From an uncultured Granulosicoccaceae bacterium (GTDB taxonomy: Bacteria > Pseudomonadota > Gammaproteobacteria > Granulosicoccales > Granulosicoccaceae): a stretch of DNA of 64,000 nucleotides. Position numbers and translations under genes: made by a program. Positions 56,696 to 64,000 of this stretch are shown here, in pieces (within the stretch, counting starts at the first letter, position 1; the number at the start of each line of letters is the position of its first letter). Under the pieces are notes generated by a model. It was not told the DNA's origin. It searched no databases and saw only the letters and a program-made list of their open reading frames with translations. The stretch lies in the NCBI GenBank assembly GCA_938006335.1, contig CALLMF010000039.1:1-64000 (forward strand). Direction: 5' to 3'.

Positions 56696-57987
56696 CTGAT
56701 TTCTTCAAAGACGTAGAGAAAGTCGAATTTCAGCCTGAATCTACCGGGCTCGCCTATCGACACTACAACCCGGACGAGATGGTTCGCGGCAAGCGCATGG
56801 AAGACCACCTGCGTTTCGCAGTGGCCTACTGGCATAGTTTTGCTTGGCCCGGCGGTGATCCCTTTGGCGGCGAAACCTTCGAACGCCCGTGGTTTGGCGA
56901 CACATTGGATCTCGCAAAGCTCAAGGCCGATGTGGCCTTCGAGATGTTCGACATCCTCGGCGTGCCCTACTTCTGCTGGCACGACGCAGACATTCGCCCC
57001 GAAGGCAATACCTTTGCCGAGAGCCAGAAAAACTTCGAGGCCATGATCGACTACCTGGCAGAGAAGATGAGCAGCAGCAAGACTCAGCTGTTGTGGGGCA
57101 CGGCCAACCTCTTCAGCCATCGCCGCTTCATGTCCGGTGCGGCGACCAACCCCGACCCGGATATCTTTCGTTGGTCGGCTGCGGTGGTCAAGAATTGCAT
57201 GGACGCCACCCACAAGTTGCAGGGCGAGAACTACGTGCTGTGGGGCGGGCGCGAGGGTTACGAGACCCTGCTCAACACGGATCTGCGTCGGGAGCGCCAG
57301 CACGCCGGACGCTTTCTGCAGATGGTGGTCGAGTACAAGCACAAGATCGGCTTCAACGGCACCATCCTCGTCGAGCCAAAGCCGCAGGAACCGTCCAAGC
57401 ATCAGTACGACTACGACGTCGCCACCGTCTACGGCTTTCTCAAGGAGTTCGGGCTCGAGAATGAAGTCAAGGTCAACATCGAGCAAGGTCACGCCATTCT
57501 CGCCGGCCATTCGTTTGAGCACGAGCTCGGATTGGCCGCATCGCTCGGTGTACTGGGTTCCATCGACATGAATCGCAACGACTACCAGTCCGGTTGGGAC
57601 ACCGACCAGTTCCCGAACAACGTGCCGGAAGTCGCCCTCGCCTACTACGAGGTCCTCAAGGATGGAGGCTTCAGCACCGGCGGCACCAACTTCGACGCCA
57701 AGTTGCGCCGCCAATCATTGGACCCTGTCGATCTGATCGCCGGGCACGTCGGTGCGATGGACGTGTGCGCTCGAGGCTTCAAGGCAGCGGCGGCGATGCT
57801 CGAGGACGGCACACTCGAATCCATGCGCGAGGCGCGCTACGCGGGTTGGGACACCGCCGCAGGCAAGGCGCTGCTGCAAAGTGACCTCGCCAGCATTGCC
57901 GAGAAGGTCGTCGCCGAGGGCATCGATCCGCAACCCCGCTCCGGTCAACAGGAAGTCCTCGAAAATATCGTCAATCGATTCGTCTAG
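56692..57987 (+). CDS. xylA: Xylose isomerase
   Basis: 431 residues. The signatures are [13 protein letters not shown] (catalytic His), [37 protein letters not shown] (metal Glu) and [20 protein letters not shown]. It interconverts D-xylose and D-xylulose with two divalent metals. The GTG start is translationally coupled to the LacI gene. No xylulokinase gene is in the window, so either it lies elsewhere or the in vivo aldose is different. Confidence 0.95.
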   Translation: MTDFFKDVEKVEFQPESTGLAYRHYNPDEMVRGKRMEDHLRFAVAYWHSFAWPGGDPFGGETFERPWFGDTLDLAKLKADVAFEMFDILGVPYFCWHDADIRPEGNTFAESQKNFEAMIDYLAEKMSSSKTQLLWGTANLFSHRRFMSGAATNPDPDIFRWSAAVVKNCMDATHKLQGENYVLWGGREGYETLLNTDLRRERQHAGRFLQMVVEYKHKIGFNGTILVEPKPQEPSKHQYDYDVATVYGFLKEFGLENEVKVNIEQGHAILAGHSFEHELGLAASLGVLGSIDMNRNDYQSGWDTDQFPNNVPEVALAYYEVLKDGGFSTGGTNFDAKLRRQSLDPVDLIAGHVGAMDVCARGFKAAAAMLEDGTLESMREARYAGWDTAAGKALLQSDLASIAEKVVAEGIDPQPRSGQQEVLENIVNRFV

Positions 57988-58038
57988 TCACTCTCGACCG
58001 AGTCCGCCGAACCACTGAAAAACCACAGGACAAACATC

Positions 58039-59094
58039 ATGAAAAATCTGAAAGGACCCGCGCTGTTTCTGGCCCAGTTTGCGGGTGATGAGGCACCGTT
58101 CAACAGCTGGGACAGCATCACTCGCTGGGCAGCTGACTGCGGCTACAAGGGCGTTCAGGTACCGAGTTGGGATGCTCGGCTGTTCGATCTCGACAAGGCG
58201 GCGTCCAGCAAGGACTACTGCGACGAATTCTGCGGTGTCGCCAAGGCCAACGGTATCGAGGTCACCGAATTGTCGACGCATCTTCAGGGACAACTGGTCG
58301 CGGTACATCCGGCCTACGACAGCGCCTTCGACGGTTTTGCTGATCCATCTGTACACAACAACCCGACAGCCCGACAGGCCTGGGCTGTCGATCAGGTGAA
58401 AAAGGCGTTGAGCGCGTCGGCACACATGGGCATCAAGAACATGGCGTCGTTTTCGGGCGCCCTTGCCTGGCCGTATGTATATCCGTGGCCGCAGCGCCCG
58501 GCAGGGCTTGTCGAGACGGCGTTTGACGAGTTGGCCGCGCGCTGGCGCCCGATCCTTGACCACGCCGAGGACATGGACGTGAACGTCTGCTACGAAATTC
58601 ACCCCGGCGAAGACCTGCACGATGGCATTACCTTCGAGATGTTCCTTGAGCGTGTCGACAACCATGCACGCTGCAACATGCTGTATGACCCGTCTCACTA
58701 CGTCCTGCAGTGTCTGGACTACATCGACAACATCGACATCTACAAGGACCGTATCAAGATGTTTCACGTCAAGGATGCAGAGTTCAATCCGACCGGTCGC
58801 CAGGGCGTGTACTCAGGCTATCAACCCTGGGTGGACCGCGCTGGTCGGTTCCGCTCGCTCGGTGATGGTCAGGTCGACTTTGGCGCGATCTTCTCGAAGA
58901 TGGCCGCCAACGATTTCGATGGTTGGGCCGTAGTCGAGTGGGAGTGCTGCCTGAAGCACCCCGAAGACGGTGCGCGTGAGGGCGCCTTGTTCGTGTCGGA
59001 TCACATCATTCGCGTCACCGAGCGCGCCTTCGACGATTTTGCCGACGGTGGCACCGACGAGGCAGCCAACCGCAAGATGCTGGGGATCGACTGA
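58039..59094 (+). CDS. Sugar phosphate isomerase/epimerase (TIM barrel)
   Basis: 351 residues of the AP-endonuclease-2-like TIM-barrel family: YKGVQVPSWDARLF, ELSTHLQGQLVAVHPAY, VCYEIHPGEDLHDG, MLYDPSHYVLQCLDYI, MFHVKDAEF and VVEWECCLKHPEDG supply the metal-binding Glu/Asp/His set. AGGA lies 9 bases before the ATG. It is likely to act with the adjacent Gfo/Idh/MocA dehydrogenase, whose ATG overlaps its stop (TGATG). The substrate is unknown. Confidence 0.88.
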   Translation: MKNLKGPALFLAQFAGDEAPFNSWDSITRWAADCGYKGVQVPSWDARLFDLDKAASSKDYCDEFCGVAKANGIEVTELSTHLQGQLVAVHPAYDSAFDGFADPSVHNNPTARQAWAVDQVKKALSASAHMGIKNMASFSGALAWPYVYPWPQRPAGLVETAFDELAARWRPILDHAEDMDVNVCYEIHPGEDLHDGITFEMFLERVDNHARCNMLYDPSHYVLQCLDYIDNIDIYKDRIKMFHVKDAEFNPTGRQGVYSGYQPWVDRAGRFRSLGDGQVDFGAIFSKMAANDFDGWAVVEWECCLKHPEDGAREGALFVSDHIIRVTERAFDDFADGGTDEAANRKMLGID

Positions 59095-60239
59095 TGGCCA
59101 ACACCGATCGAATTCGCCTTGGCATGGTTGGCGGAGGCAACGATGCCTTCATCGGTGGCGTCCACCGTATCGCGTCGCGCATCGATGATCGCTTCGAACT
59201 CGTGGCGGGCGCGTTGTCGTCAACCCCCGAGAAGTCACAGGCCTCCGGCAAGGCTCTCGGCCTGCCGCGCATCCATGATGACTTTCAACAGATGGCAGCC
59301 GCTGAAGCGGCTCGCGAAGATGGCATCGAGGCGGTGTCCATCGTCACGCCCAATCACATGCACTTTGCCGCGGCCAGCGCGTTCCTGGCACACGGTATTC
59401 ACGTGATCTGCGACAAGCCGCTGACATCCAGTTCAGAAGATGCTGCGGCCATGGCCAACGCCGTGAACGACTCTTCCGGTCTGTTCATCCTGACGCACAA
59501 CTACACCGGTTATCCGATGATTCGTCAGGCCAAGGCCATGATAGAGGCGGGTGCGCTTGGAGACATCCGCATCATTCAAGCGGAGTACCCACAGGACTGG
59601 TTGAACACACCCGTCGAACGTGAAGGCCTGAAGCAGGCGGAATGGCGCACCGACCCCAAGCGCTCTGGTGCCGGTGGCTCGATCGGTGACATCGGCACAC
59701 ACGCTCACAACCTCGCCTGCTTTGTCACCGGTCTTTCCGTTGAAAGCCTGTGTGCAGATCTGCATACCTTCGGTGCCGGACGCACGCTCGATGACAATGC
59801 ACACATCATGCTTCGTTTTGGCGGTGGCGCACGTGGCATGTTGTGGTCAAGCCAGGTGGCCCCTGGCAACGAGAACGCATTGAAGCTGCGGGTGTACGGT
59901 AGCGAGGGCGGCCTTTCGTGGAATCAGGAAGATCCCAACTACCTGTGGTTCACACCCCAGGGGCAAGCCACTCAATTGTTGACTCGCGCAGGCCCGGGGG
60001 CCAACGATGCAGCCGGCGCCGTATCGCGCATCCCGGCCGGTCACCCCGAAGGCTACCTCGAAGGTTTCGCCACCATTTATACCGAGGCGGCCGATGCGAT
60101 ACGTGCAGTACAATCCGGTACATCACGAGAAACTGCAATGGGTCTGTTGCCAGGCATCAAGCAAGGACTCGACGGGATGAGTTTCATACACGCCTGTGTC
60201 GAATCATCCGCCAGCGATTCGAGGTGGGTCACGCTCTGA
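59094..60239 (+). CDS. Gfo/Idh/MocA family oxidoreductase
   Basis: 381 residues. The Rossmann motif is RLGMVGGGNDAFIGGVHRIA. The family's VSIVTPNHMHFAAASAFLAH and CDKPLTSSSEDA (EKP-like lysine) follow, and SIGDIGTHAHNLACF carries the catalytic-region histidine. It is an NAD(P)-dependent sugar or cyclitol dehydrogenase, substrate unknown. It is coupled by a 1-base stop/start overlap to the TIM-barrel isomerase, a common pairing in sugar catabolic clusters. Confidence 0.92.
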   Translation: MANTDRIRLGMVGGGNDAFIGGVHRIASRIDDRFELVAGALSSTPEKSQASGKALGLPRIHDDFQQMAAAEAAREDGIEAVSIVTPNHMHFAAASAFLAHGIHVICDKPLTSSSEDAAAMANAVNDSSGLFILTHNYTGYPMIRQAKAMIEAGALGDIRIIQAEYPQDWLNTPVEREGLKQAEWRTDPKRSGAGGSIGDIGTHAHNLACFVTGLSVESLCADLHTFGAGRTLDDNAHIMLRFGGGARGMLWSSQVAPGNENALKLRVYGSEGGLSWNQEDPNYLWFTPQGQATQLLTRAGPGANDAAGAVSRIPAGHPEGYLEGFATIYTEAADAIRAVQSGTSRETAMGLLPGIKQGLDGMSFIHACVESSASDSRWVTL

Positions 60240-60279
60240 TGCGCAAGCGCGCCGTGGCGATGACAAGGACGTCTTACTG

Positions 60280-62223
60280 ATGGTTGTATCGGTCACCGCC
60301 GAAGGTTCACTGGCCTTTGTGGAGATCGACAATCCGCCGGTCAATGCTGCCTCTCAGGCGGTACGCGCCGGACTATTGTCCGCAGTACACAGCATCGACA
60401 AGGAAGATGCCATCACTGCAGTCGTACTCCACTGCGCCGGCAGGACGTTCATGGCGGGTGGGGACATCAAGGAATTTGATGCCCCTCCGGTCGAGCCCCA
60501 CCTGCCTGATGTGCTACGTGCCATAGAGCTCGCACGCACACCGTGGATTGCCGCCCTTCATGGCTCCGTCCTCGGCGGCGGACTGGAGCTCGCCATGGCC
60601 TGCCACCACCGCCTTGCTCACACGGACACACGGCTGGGTCTTCCCGAAGTCACCCTCGGCCTGATACCCGGTGCCGGCGGCACGGTTCGGCTGCCCCGAC
60701 TCGTGGACACGACGCTTGCGTTGACAATGGTTGCCGGAGGAAAACCCATCACCGCAGCTGCCGCGCTGCAGGCGGGCCTGATAGACGCGGTGACCAGCAA
60801 CGATGTCATCGACGAAGCGATTCAACGCGCCACGGCATTGCCAGCGGGCGAACTCCCTCGCCCGACACTTGAACGCGCGGTGGCACCGCATGACGCCACT
60901 GCCTTCGAGAAAGCCAGGATATCGATAAGCCGCAAGGCCAAGGGCCAGGCGTCCATCCCTGCTGCAATCGCCGCTGTTGAGCGCGCAATCACGCGTCCGG
61001 CGCAAGAGGCGCTGCAAGCAGAGCGCGACACCTTTCTCGAACTCAAGGCATCCACGCAATCAGCTGCGCTGCGGTACATCTTCTTTGCCGAACGCGGCGC
61101 GCTCGCAGACTCGCGCTGCAAGACACCGGCACAGGACCTGAACACGATTGGCGTCATCGGCGGCGGCACCATGGGCGCCGGTATCTCTGCAGCCTGCCTG
61201 CTCTCGGGACTCACGGTCACCATGGTGGAACGCGACGCAGACGCTGCCACCGCCGGAAAGTCCCGAGTACATGACATCCTCCAACAAAGCCTGAAACGCG
61301 GCCTGCTGTCAGCCGAAGAACACACCACAACCCTGGAGCGGTTCTCGACTGATATCAGCTACGGCGGTATGGCCAACGCAGACCTGGTCATTGAAGCGGT
61401 CTTCGAAGAAATGAGCGTCAAGCAAGCTGTACTCAACGCTGTCGACCAGGTAACCCGACCCGAGACCATTCTCGCGACCAATACGTCGTACCTGGATGTC
61501 AACGCCATTGCGCAGAGCGTTACTGACGCAAGCCGCGTCATCGGGCTGCACTTCTTTTCTCCGGCGCACATCATGAAGCTGCTGGAAATTGTCGTTGCGG
61601 ACTCCACGGCCGACAGCGTTGTTTCCAGCTGCGCACGACTATCAAAGCAGCTTGGCAAGATCGGCGTACTCGCCGGGGTCTGCGACGGCTTCATCGGTAA
61701 CCGAATCATGTCCGCCTACCGATACGAAGCAGACCGACTGCTCCTGGAAGGCGCCCTACCCTGGGATATCGACGCGTGCATGCGCGACTTCGGCTTCCCG
61801 ATCGGCGTGTTCGAAATGCAGGACCTCGCTGGTCTTGATATCGCCTGGGCCATGCGCAAACGGCGCGCGGCAGAGCAACCCGATGACCCCGACTACATCG
61901 CCATCGCCGACAGGATCTGCGAGAAGGGGTGCTTCGGACGCAAGACAGGCCAAGGCTGGTACCAGTATGGCGACAATGGGGAGATGACACCGTCGGATGA
62001 CACGGTGGCCATCATCGAATCCGAACGCTCATCAGCGGGCGTTGGCATCCAATCATTTACCGCTGACGACCTGCTCGCACGCATCCTTGCGCGCATGCAG
62101 GACGAAGCGCGAAGGGTACTGGCCGAGGGCATCGCGTCACGACCGCAGGACATCGATGTGGTCATGGTCAACGGATATGGCTTCCCCCGTTGGCGCGGTG
62201 GGCCGATGTTCGGCAGGCACTGA
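60280..62223 (+). CDS. FadB-like enoyl-CoA hydratase/3-hydroxyacyl-CoA dehydrogenase, C-terminally shortened
   Basis: About 647 residues from the ATG at 60280 (AAGGA 10 bases upstream). The hydratase domain has AGRTFMAGGDIKEFD and the catalytic glutamates in GSVLGGGLELAMAC and LPEVTLGLIPGAGG. The dehydrogenase domain has IGVIGGGTMGAGISAACLLS, NTSYLDVNAIAQS and GLHFFSPAHIMKLLE. The sequence stops at NGYGFPRWRGGPMFGRH, where relatives normally continue for about 40-50 residues, so the last helices are missing. It acts in beta-oxidation. It follows the sugar genes at a 40-bp distance, possibly in the same operon. Confidence 0.9.
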   Translation: MVVSVTAEGSLAFVEIDNPPVNAASQAVRAGLLSAVHSIDKEDAITAVVLHCAGRTFMAGGDIKEFDAPPVEPHLPDVLRAIELARTPWIAALHGSVLGGGLELAMACHHRLAHTDTRLGLPEVTLGLIPGAGGTVRLPRLVDTTLALTMVAGGKPITAAAALQAGLIDAVTSNDVIDEAIQRATALPAGELPRPTLERAVAPHDATAFEKARISISRKAKGQASIPAAIAAVERAITRPAQEALQAERDTFLELKASTQSAALRYIFFAERGALADSRCKTPAQDLNTIGVIGGGTMGAGISAACLLSGLTVTMVERDADAATAGKSRVHDILQQSLKRGLLSAEEHTTTLERFSTDISYGGMANADLVIEAVFEEMSVKQAVLNAVDQVTRPETILATNTSYLDVNAIAQSVTDASRVIGLHFFSPAHIMKLLEIVVADSTADSVVSSCARLSKQLGKIGVLAGVCDGFIGNRIMSAYRYEADRLLLEGALPWDIDACMRDFGFPIGVFEMQDLAGLDIAWAMRKRRAAEQPDDPDYIAIADRICEKGCFGRKTGQGWYQYGDNGEMTPSDDTVAIIESERSSAGVGIQSFTADDLLARILARMQDEARRVLAEGIASRPQDIDVVMVNGYGFPRWRGGPMFGRH

Positions 62224-62338
62224 ATTCCGCGCGTCACGAAATCTGATAAGTTGAGGCGTTGCCGCGGTGACCGTTCAGGCAGCAGCGCACGTGCACACAC
62301 GCGCTTTCCCTGCCCCGGCTGGAGTTACCTCATCCGAT

Positions 62339-63205
62339 ATGACTGCACCAGACGTACACACATTTTTTGACGAGCCGACCAACTCGGCATGCCACATCGT
62401 CAAGGATCCTGCGACCAACGCCATCGCCATCATCGATTCGATCATGGACTTCGATGCCGCAGCAGGAAGAACCCACACCACGCATGCGGACATGTTGATC
62501 GATCTGATCACCGAAAACGGCTGGCAGGTGGACTGGATTCTCGAGACACACGTACACGCAGATCACCTGTCCGCCGCGCCTTACCTTGCCAGCAAGCTCG
62601 GCGGCAGGATTGCCATCGGCGCAAACATCGCCACGGTGCAACAAACCTTCGGCAAGATCTTCAACGCGGGTACCGAGTTCGAAATGGACGGTAGCCAGTT
62701 CGACCGGCTATTCGACGATGGCGACACATTCGACATCGGCGAACTCACGGTGACGGTCATGCATACGCCAGGGCACACCCCAGCGTGTGTCACCTACGTC
62801 GTGGGCGATGCCGCATTTATCGGCGATACGCTGTTCATGCCGGACTTCGGCACCGCTCGTGCCGACTTCCCTGGTGGCTCGGCCACCGATTTGTACGCAT
62901 CCATCCAACGCATCCTCTCGCTACCGGATGACACGCGATTGTTCTTGTGTCACGACTACAAGACCAAGGGACGCGACACGTTCTGCTGGCAAACCACCGT
63001 CGCTGAGCAGAAGCTCAATAACATACACGTGGGCGGCAACAAGTCGAGGGATGAGTTTGTGAACTTCCGGACGGAACGGGACGCACAGCTTGCCATGCCA
63101 AAACTGATCATCCCCTCGATTCAGGTCAACATGAACGCCGGAAGGATGCCGGACCCGGATGAGGATGGGCAGGTGTACCTGAAGGTGCCCATCAACAAGC
63201 TTTAA
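62339..63205 (+). CDS. MBL-fold metallo-hydrolase (ETHE1/Blh-like)
   Basis: 288 residues from the ATG at 62339 (a GTG at 62267 would add 24 unconserved residues). The zinc/iron motif is ETHVHADHLSAAPYLASKLG, with VMHTPGHTPACVTYVVGDAA, GDTLFMPDFGTARADFPGGS and LCHDYKTKGRD. This pattern is that of persulfide-dioxygenase-like/Blh proteins involved in sulfide detoxification, but no sulfurtransferase or BigR-type regulator is adjacent. Its stop shares the TTAA at 63202-63205 with the convergent TIGR03643 gene. Confidence 0.9.
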   Translation: MTAPDVHTFFDEPTNSACHIVKDPATNAIAIIDSIMDFDAAAGRTHTTHADMLIDLITENGWQVDWILETHVHADHLSAAPYLASKLGGRIAIGANIATVQQTFGKIFNAGTEFEMDGSQFDRLFDDGDTFDIGELTVTVMHTPGHTPACVTYVVGDAAFIGDTLFMPDFGTARADFPGGSATDLYASIQRILSLPDDTRLFLCHDYKTKGRDTFCWQTTVAEQKLNNIHVGGNKSRDEFVNFRTERDAQLAMPKLIIPSIQVNMNAGRMPDPDEDGQVYLKVPINKL

Positions 63206-63471
63206 CGCTTGTATTGCGTTGGGCAGTACGCCCGCGTCACATCCGTCGGCCGCTTCTTGCCGTGCTTGGTGACGCGGCCGGTCACGCGTTTTCGCCACAA
63301 GCGGAAGCTGCTCGGTTTCAGTTCCGCGCGCATGAGCTTGATCACGGCTGACTCGTTCAGCCCGAAACTCGCCTCGATGGCGTCGAAAGGCGTACGGTCC
63401 TCCCAGGCCATTTCGATGATCCGGGATACGTCCTCCTCACCCAGGACACCCTTGCCATTGTCTGCGTCCAC
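63202..63471 (-). CDS. TIGR03643 family small protein
   Basis: About 89 residues from the GTG at 63471, chosen because GAGG lies 6 bases upstream (a TTG at 63483 is in frame but lacks a site). The family core is IIEMAWEDRTPFDAIEASFG followed by LMRAELKPSSFRLWRKRVTG. It is a basic, helix-turn-helix-like small protein of unknown function, common in gammaproteobacteria. It converges with the MBL-fold gene, both stop codons being read from a single TTAA. Confidence 0.85.
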   Translation of the reverse strand: MDADNGKGVLGEEDVSRIIEMAWEDRTPFDAIEASFGLNESAVIKLMRAELKPSSFRLWRKRVTGRVTKHGKKRPTDVTRAYCPTQYKR

Positions 63472-63558
63472 GCTTCGCCTCAATGTGCCCTGTGGCTATT
63501 CACCGGGCTGTTCAACCGCAACCGTAGCCTACCTCAGGCGCGCTGATTTTCCAGGCTA

Positions 63559-63587
63559 TTGGTAAAGCCTGGTTGGCCGGTTAGTAT
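63559..63587 (+). promoter_or_regulatory. Promoter candidate for the DUF4387 gene
   Basis: TTGGTA (63559-63564) and TAGTAT (63582-63587) are separated by exactly 17 bases. Each matches the sigma-70 consensus at 4 of 6 positions. The start codon is 42 bases downstream of the -10 element. Confidence 0.4.
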
Positions 63588-63628
63588 GCTGGCAGACCCA
63601 CCTACCCCAGAGACACACCACTGCGCAC

Positions 63629-64000
63629 GTGAGCACCGTCAACGATCATTGCCGCCTGGTTCGTGCCAAGAACGCCGGCCCGTTTCGGCTTACCGTGGAT
63701 TGCTTTTGCAAGGACGACGATGCGTACGCAACGCTCGTGGATGTGCTCGATGTTCAGCGCGTTGCCACGGCGCTCAACGCCGACCCGGACACCGTCAGTC
63801 GATTTACCCTTGCCGATCTGAACGTTGTCAAATTCGGCCTGCAACGGCCAGTGGTACAAGGCAGCGTCGGTGATCGCGACTTGCATGGTGCGCAGTGGGC
63901 ACACGTCGTTGCAAACCTCACCGTGGATGCTCCTGCGGCCCTCAAATCCATTGCGAGCCTGACGCTGGTGGTCAAGGAGTACGACGAGGCGATCGAGTGG
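63629..64000 (+). CDS. DUF4387 protein running off the window, apparently fused to a VOC domain (partial)
   Basis: The frame is open from the GTG at 63629 to the window end (124 codons). RLVRAKNAGPFRLTVDCF is the DUF4387 signature, followed by VVKFGLQRPVVQGSVGDRDL and HGAQWAHVV. After about 105 residues the frame continues as SIASLTLVVKEYDEAIEW, the typical opening strand and helix of a VOC/glyoxalase domain. DUF4387 proteins usually end near that point. The function is unknown; the family normally partners DUF1446, present here at 53127. The start is weakly supported by its ribosome site. Confidence 0.7.
   Translation, partial: MSTVNDHCRLVRAKNAGPFRLTVDCFCKDDDAYATLVDVLDVQRVATALNADPDTVSRFTLADLNVVKFGLQRPVVQGSVGDRDLHGAQWAHVVANLTVDAPAALKSIASLTLVVKEYDEAIEW

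Overview
The window reads as one contiguous piece of a GC-rich (roughly 60% by eye) chromosome of a marine-type proteobacterium, most likely a gammaproteobacterium. The pointers are an HspQ homologue, a YgiQ radical SAM protein, a TIGR03643 protein, an RpfE-like protein and RND/OmpA/DUF481 envelope proteins. This placement is inference; there is no rRNA or tRNA to settle it. Coding density is very high, genes sit in tight operons with 4-bp stop/start overlaps, and I found no prophage, insertion sequence or CRISPR array.

Layout. 1-2352: hybrid histidine kinase, possibly cut at the left edge. 2404-8831 (-): soxB-soxD-soxA-soxG heterotetrameric sarcosine oxidase operon, followed by an RpfE-like gene. 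9066-11092: an exported STN-like protein convergent with an astacin-type metalloprotease. 11149-14470 (+): 1-Cys peroxiredoxin, a basic unknown protein, an HTTM-DUF393 membrane protein. 14495-19454 (-): RND efflux adaptor, RND pump and a hotdog thioesterase. 19555-24581: YgiQ, an exported repeat protein, a zincin-like lipoprotein, and a two-gene redox module (Tat-exported intradiol-dioxygenase-like protein plus ferric-reductase-like b-haem membrane protein). 24762-32967: a GlxA/AraC regulator divergent from a C1 operon (fused NuoE-NuoF formate dehydrogenase subunit, formate dehydrogenase alpha, fhs, folD). 32984-33245: a non-coding 262-bp element with 20-bp terminal inverted repeats (MITE/REP-like). 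33257-35743 (-): metallophosphoesterase, glyoxalase-like protein, SDR. 35816-43055: small exported protein, 5'-nucleotidase, DUF481 protein, aldo/keto reductase, HspQ, OmpA-like lipoprotein, DUF2628-like membrane protein. 43413-46690 (-): malonyl-CoA synthetase, malonyl-CoA decarboxylase and a remnant of a TRAP (DctM) permease. 46842-53118: TctDE-type two-component system with its own substrate-binding protein, divergent from tctCBA. 53127-55490: AtuA/DUF1446 protein and a broken 3-hydroxyacyl-CoA dehydrogenase. 55583-62223 (+): LacI regulator with a 31-bp palindromic operator candidate, xylose isomerase, a TIM-barrel isomerase, a Gfo/Idh/MocA dehydrogenase and a C-terminally truncated FadB-like enzyme. 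62339-64000: MBL-fold hydrolase, TIGR03643 protein, and a DUF4387 gene that runs off the right edge while apparently entering a VOC domain.

How it fits together. Sarcosine oxidase delivers glycine, peroxide and methylene-tetrahydrofolate. FolD and Fhs interconvert methylene-THF, formyl-THF and formate, and the NAD-linked formate dehydrogenase removes formate as CO2 and NADH, so the two C1 blocks form one plausible route for N-methyl carbon (glycine betaine, dimethylglycine, sarcosine). The GlxA-type regulator between them resembles regulators of that catabolism. The right half is mainly organic-acid and sugar scavenging: malonate activation and decarboxylation, tricarboxylate-type uptake, a DUF1446/DUF4387 hydroxy-acid function of unknown chemistry and a LacI-controlled sugar cluster. 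Several genes there are decayed (the hydroxyacyl-CoA dehydrogenase, the TRAP permease, the FadB tail), which suggests catabolic capacity being remodelled.
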